Shown: piece by piece, positions 4,362 through 7,362 of the stretch
Layout: each line of letters begins with the position of its first letter
How positions within the stretch are numbered: position 1 is the stretch's first letter
Assembly: GCA_964385045.1 (NCBI GenBank)
Contig: CAYLNM010000190.1
Coordinates: 1 to 7,362 of the forward strand
DNA: 7,362 nucleotides
Direction of reading: 5' to 3'
DNA from: CAYLNM01 sp964385045
GTDB taxonomy: Bacteria > Planctomycetota > Phycisphaerae > Phycisphaerales > SM1A02
The notes under the pieces: generated by a model
What the model was told of the DNA's origin: nothing
Database searches by the model: none
Seen by the model: only the letters and a program-made list of their open reading frames with translations
Position numbers and translations under genes: made by a program

Positions 4362-6658
4362 ACGGTCCGGGGCCGAACGAGTCGCCGGGGCGTGGGGACG
4401 ACGCGCGGGCGGTGAACCCGGCGTCGCCCGAAGTCGGTGACGCCGATGACGTCGGGAATGTCCCGAATGCCAGTGTCCCGGACGCCGGGGATGTCGGGAC
4501 CCTCTCGCCGCGCGGCGACGGCGGCGGTGCACGCGGGCCCCTCCGGCTCGACTTCGACGCGGCGCGGCGCCTGACGTCCGCACTGCTGGGAAGCGAGGAC
4601 GGCGGCGACGAGGGCGTGCGGGGCGACGTGGAGGCGGCTGCCACCGCTGCCACCGCTGCCGCCGCGACCGGGGCCGAGGCGGCGGTCGCGGATCCGCTGC
4701 CGCGCGTCCCGGGCTATCACCTCGAGCGCCGGCTCGGCGGTGGCGGGGGCGGCAGCGTCTACCGCGCCTTCCGCGACGGCTCGATGCAGCCGGTCGCGCT
4801 CAAGCTGCTCGACCGCCCCCTCGGGACCGACCCCGCGAGCCGCCGCGCGTGGCGCGAGCTGGACGCGCTGTCGCAGGTGCGGTCGCCCGCGCTGCCGCGG
4901 GTTGTCGACTTCGGCGAGCACGCGGGCCGGCTGTTCGTGGCGACCGAGCTGGTCGACGGTCATCATCTCGACGAGCACTGCCGCGTGCACCAGCTCGCGC
5001 GGCGCGGGCGGGTCGAGCTGCTCGCCCGGGTCGCCGATGCGGTGCAGTCGCTGCACGAGCACGGACTCATCCACCGCGACCTCAAGCCCGCGAACGTGAT
5101 GGTCACGGCCGGCGGCGAGCCGGTGGTGATCGACTTCGGGATCGCATCGCTCCTCGAGTCCGATCCGATGGAGACGATCACCATCGACGGCGCGCCGGTC
5201 GGGACGCCCGCGTTCATGGCCCCGGAGCAGGCGCGGGGGCAGCGCGACCGCATCTCGACGCGGACCGACGTCTACGGCCTCGGGGCGACGGCGTATCGCG
5301 TGCTGCTGGGGGAGCCTCCGCACGCCGGGGAGGACTCGCTCCACGCCGCGATCCGCCGGGCGGCGGACGAGCCGGCCCGTCCGCCGCGGGCGCTGGACCC
5401 GTCGCTGCCGCGGCCCCTCGCCGCGATCCTCGCCGCCGCGGTCGCGCCGTCGCCGGAGGACCGGTACGCCTCGGCGTCGGAGCTCGCGGCGGACCTGCGG
5501 CGGTGGCTCCGCGGGGACCCGGTGCTCGCGCAGGAGCGGGGCTCGCGTCTGGCGAGGATCAATCGCTGGATGCGTCGCCACCCGCTGCTGATGGCCGGAT
5601 CCGGTGGGTTCGCGGCCGCGGCGGTGGTGTCGGCAACGCTCTTCGGCCTGCTCGACCGTGCGCGGGCGTCACTGCCCGCGGGTCTCGTGGTCGCCGACGG
5701 CGGCGTCGCGCTCGTTCGCGCCGACGACGCGGTCCTCTGGCGGCGACCCGGCACGTGGCGGGAGTCGCCGGTGCGGCTCGAACGCGGCTCGCGGGCCGCG
5801 AACCGCTCGTACCTGGTGCGGCGCGACGGGGGGCGGGACGCGCTGGTCGTGCTCGACGACCGCGGCCGGCTCGTGCACGAGGAGGTCACGCGGCTGCGCT
5901 CGCCCTACGCGGCGGCGATGGGCGACCCGCTCGAGGCCGGCGCCCGGACGTACCTCGTGACGGTCGAGGACCTGCTGCCGGAGGTGCCGGGCGCGGAGCT
6001 GCTGCTCGTGCTGCTGCATCCCGGCAGCTTCGAGACGCGGATCGAGGTCCGCGGCACCGACGGACGCACGGTCCACCGGGCGTGGTGGCACCCCGGACTG
6101 GTCCCCGAGGGCTCGATCATCGTGCATCGCGACGAGGCGGGGCGTCCGATGATCGTGGCGGCCGGCATCGCCAACCGGCTCACCCGGCAGGGCGTGGTGC
6201 TGCCGGCGACCGCCGACGCGACGACGACGCGGGTCGTGTTCGCGCTGCGGCCGGAGGCGCCGTCCGGCACGCTGCCGGTCTGGCTGGTTCCCGAGGCCGA
6301 GATCGAGGCCGGGGCCGGCCCGCGGGACCGGGGCGGCGGCCACGGCGACGGCGACGGCGACGGCGCGGGCCCGCGGGGCGGGGCGGGGGCGACCACCGCC
6401 CCCCGGACCACGCCCGAGTGGTACCGGTGGCTCGCGGCCGCCCCCGAGGTCCAGCCGGGCCCCCCGCAGCTGCGCTCGTCCTACCTCGACGGCGCCGCGG
6501 TGCACGTGGACTACCCCGCGTCGGGGTCGATCCACCTCGCACTCGACGGCGACGTGGTGGCGGTGGTGTGGCCGGACGACGTCGCGGCGCCGGACTTCGT
6601 CGCCGAGGACGTGCGGCGACTGGACCCCGCCGCGGCCGTGGCGCCCGGCGCCGAGTGA
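4358..6658 (+). CDS. Membrane-anchored Ser/Thr protein kinase with C-terminal sensor-like region
   Basis: A 766-residue Hanks-type (PknB-like) kinase. Residues 1-117 are a low-complexity Gly/Asp/Ala-rich lead. The kinase domain spans about 120-385: a glycine-rich loop LGGGGGGSVY (126-135), ATP-binding lysine K149, catalytic loop HRDLKPAN (239-246, base D241), metal-binding DFG (259-261), activation segment VGTPAFMAPE (281-290) and DVYGLG (304-309). All key residues are present, so it should be active. A basic stretch, RINRWMRRHP (400-409), leads into one membrane helix at about 410-432. The remaining 330 residues should lie outside the cytoplasm and contain beta-rich segments such as ALVVLDDRGRLVHE (495-508) and HRAWWHPGLVPEGSIIV (573-589). 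These resemble the propeller-like C-termini of Phycisphaerae kinases. A GDGDGDG linker sits at 663-669. Its likely targets include the coupled sigma factor, but this is not shown. Kinase identity is firm; the sensory role is inferred. Confidence 0.95.
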   Translation: MNGPGPNESPGRGDDARAVNPASPEVGDADDVGNVPNASVPDAGDVGTLSPRGDGGGARGPLRLDFDAARRLTSALLGSEDGGDEGVRGDVEAAATAATAAAATGAEAAVADPLPRVPGYHLERRLGGGGGGSVYRAFRDGSMQPVALKLLDRPLGTDPASRRAWRELDALSQVRSPALPRVVDFGEHAGRLFVATELVDGHHLDEHCRVHQLARRGRVELLARVADAVQSLHEHGLIHRDLKPANVMVTAGGEPVVIDFGIASLLESDPMETITIDGAPVGTPAFMAPEQARGQRDRISTRTDVYGLGATAYRVLLGEPPHAGEDSLHAAIRRAADEPARPPRALDPSLPRPLAAILAAAVAPSPEDRYASASELAADLRRWLRGDPVLAQERGSRLARINRWMRRHPLLMAGSGGFAAAAVVSATLFGLLDRARASLPAGLVVADGGVALVRADDAVLWRRPGTWRESPVRLERGSRAANRSYLVRRDGGRDALVVLDDRGRLVHEEVTRLRSPYAAAMGDPLEAGARTYLVTVEDLLPEVPGAELLLVLLHPGSFETRIEVRGTDGRTVHRAWWHPGLVPEGSIIVHRDEAGRPMIVAAGIANRLTRQGVVLPATADATTTRVVFALRPEAPSGTLPVWLVPEAEIEAGAGPRDRGGGHGDGDGDGAGPRGGAGATTAPRTTPEWYRWLAAAPEVQPGPPQLRSSYLDGAAVHVDYPASGSIHLALDGDVVAVVWPDDVAAPDFVAEDVRRLDPAAAVAPGAE
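4452..4500. repeat. Cluster of TCGGGA/TCCCGA inverted repeats inside the kinase gene start
   Basis: TCGGGA (4452-4457) and TCCCGA (4461-4466) form an inverted pair around ATG. GTCCCG (4475-4480) and CGGGAC (4495-4500) form a second. All four lie in 49 bases of the low-complexity N-terminal coding region (residues about 32-48). They could fold in the mRNA, serve as an intragenic binding site, or be chance in a repeat-prone linker. Confidence 0.5.
6344..6361 (+). repeat. Three GGCGAC hexamer repeats in the kinase linker
   Basis: Exact hexamers at 6344, 6350 and 6356 encode G-D three times (residues 663-668) within a Gly-rich loop between beta-rich parts of the kinase C-terminal region. The resulting D-x-D-x-D-G resembles the start of a calcium-binding loop but lacks the rest of such a motif. 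Confidence 0.7.
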
Positions 6659-6694
6659 TGCGGGGCGACATCGCGCGGGCGCTTTGCGCACGAA

Positions 6695-6726
6695 CACGGG
6701 GCGACTCGCGAACGAGCCGCCCCGTG
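6695..6726. terminator. Hairpin between convergent genes, likely bidirectional terminator
   Basis: CACGGGGCG (6695-6703) pairs perfectly with CGCCCCGTG (6718-6726). After one A-C mismatch the stem continues as CTCG (6705-6708) with CGAG (6713-6716) around a CGAA loop. It lies 36 bases after the kinase stop and about 80 bases beyond the stop of the opposing gene. No T-run follows on either strand, so it is not a textbook intrinsic terminator; stems without a U-tract are common in high-GC bacteria. Its position between two converging genes supports the call. Confidence 0.7.
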
Positions 6727-6807
6727 AGGTGATCTGAGACGGAGCGTCGACGCCGGGTCGCGGGTCACGGATCGGAGGGTCGATCCCGCCCTGCGACGTG
6801 GGCGATC

Positions 6808-7362
6808 TCAGCCGCCGTCGGTGCCGGACCGCTCGCGGCGAGCCTGCTCACGCTCGGCCTGGCGCCGGGCCCGCTCGGCCCGCTGCTGCGCCGCCCGCTC
6901 CTGCATCGACATGGGAGTCTCGTCGGCGGCCGCCGACTCGGGGTCGTCGGGGTTGAAGTCGATCCGGCGTCCCGCCTGCTCGATGCGGCTCACGCCCTCG
7001 GCGGTGAACGTGATCGAGCGCGAATCGGCCGGCGCTGCGCTGCCGGTCATGCCGCCACCGCCGAGCACCGGGCGGAACGGATACCCGTTGATGCCCCGGT
7101 GGACGTAGTCGGGGGCCGTGATGATCAGCGTGCCCTCGAAGTACCGCATGCGGGCCTGATCGCCGCCGAGCTCCTCCCACGCCTCGGGCTCGACGAGGTC
7201 GACGATGAGCTGCTGGATGATCTCGGCCTTCTCCTCCTGCGAGGGGCGGTCGACGTCGCCGGAGCCGCCGGTGCCGAAGAGCGAGCCGCTGCCGCCACCG
7301 CCGCCGCCGCGGCCGCCACCACCACCGCCGCCGCCTCCGCTGCCGCCGCCGGTGCCGCCACC
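6808..7362 (-). CDS. C-terminal part of a glycine-rich, secretin-like protein (5' end outside window)
   Basis: The last 184 residues of a minus-strand protein whose start lies beyond 7362. The first 30 or so visible residues are almost pure glycine with a few Ser, Thr and Arg. SLFGTGGSGDVDRPSQ follows. Then comes a folded segment: EEKAEIIQQLIVDLVEPEAW, then EELGGDQARMRYFEGTLIITAPDYVHRGINGYPF in continuation (7231-7070). The order helix, 'L(I/V)xxxVEPxxW', 'GG', a strand and 'GTLIITxPxxVHR' resembles a small alpha-beta module common in planctomycete secretin-like (type II/IV secretion) proteins. After it come a strand-like stretch with SRSITFTAEGV and a highly charged Arg/Glu/Gln helix, probably coiled coil, ending RRERSGTDGG. 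An ATG at 7149 exists, but the frame is clearly coding upstream of it. Secretin kinship is from remembered pattern only; 'glycine-rich protein of unknown role' is the safe name. Confidence 0.72.
   Translation of the reverse strand, partial: GGGTGGGSGGGGGGGGGRGGGGGGSGSLFGTGGSGDVDRPSQEEKAEIIQQLIVDLVEPEAWEELGGDQARMRYFEGTLIITAPDYVHRGINGYPFRPVLGGGGMTGSAAPADSRSITFTAEGVSRIEQAGRRIDFNPDDPESAAADETPMSMQERAAQQRAERARRQAEREQARRERSGTDGG

Noticed and set aside
6344..6370. Calcium-binding loop (D-x-D-x-D-G) in the kinase outer region
   Set aside because: Only the first half of such a loop is present, and it comes from a hexamer repeat in a Gly-rich linker with no acidic residue at the closing position.
7125..7361. 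Alanine-rich 78-codon minus-strand frame
   Set aside because: It is a frame-shifted reading of the glycine-rich coding region; the frame running on into RMRYFEGTLIITAP is the real one.
1..7362. tRNA, rRNA, insertion sequence or phage features
   Set aside because: I saw no tRNA-like cloverleaf, rRNA motif, transposase or integrase, and no terminal inverted repeats with target duplications.

Overview
The window comes from a very GC-rich bacterium, most likely a planctomycete of the Phycisphaerae type. This rests on four things. Third codon positions are almost all G or C. A planctomycete-style ECF sigma factor overlaps a membrane-anchored Ser/Thr kinase. The partial gene at the right edge resembles the secretin-like, glycine-rich proteins of that phylum. 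Intergenic DNA is GC-rich and low in complexity. The placement is an inference from gene style, not from a database match.

Layout, left to right. (1) A complete xylose isomerase gene, 104-1297 (+), with every metal-binding and catalytic residue in place. (2) A gene-free stretch of about 870 bases (1298-2163) holding imperfect 24-bp repeats, a 21-bp direct repeat, two strong hairpins and a small AT-rich island. (3) An unusual three-part gene, 2164-3414 (+): a sulfite-oxidase-like molybdopterin oxidoreductase fused to pentapeptide repeats, then to a collagen-like Gly-X-Y tract built on 9-bp and 45-bp tandem DNA repeats, then a short tail. (4) A GC-rich spacer, then a sigma factor (3591-4361) and a Ser/Thr protein kinase (4358-6658), both (+), sharing an ATGA overlap and surely one transcription unit. 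(5) A hairpin between convergent genes (6695-6726). (6) The C-terminal part of a glycine-rich protein on the minus strand (6808 to beyond 7362).

The sigma factor and kinase form a plausible signalling pair: a cytoplasmic kinase domain, one membrane segment, and a C-terminal half that would lie outside the cytoplasm and could sense a signal. Nothing in the sequence ties xylose isomerase or the oxidoreductase to this pair functionally; all three lie on the same strand but are separated by long spacers. The most unusual item is the oxidoreductase-pentapeptide-collagen fusion. The rest is recognisable planctomycete biology with a few oddities.
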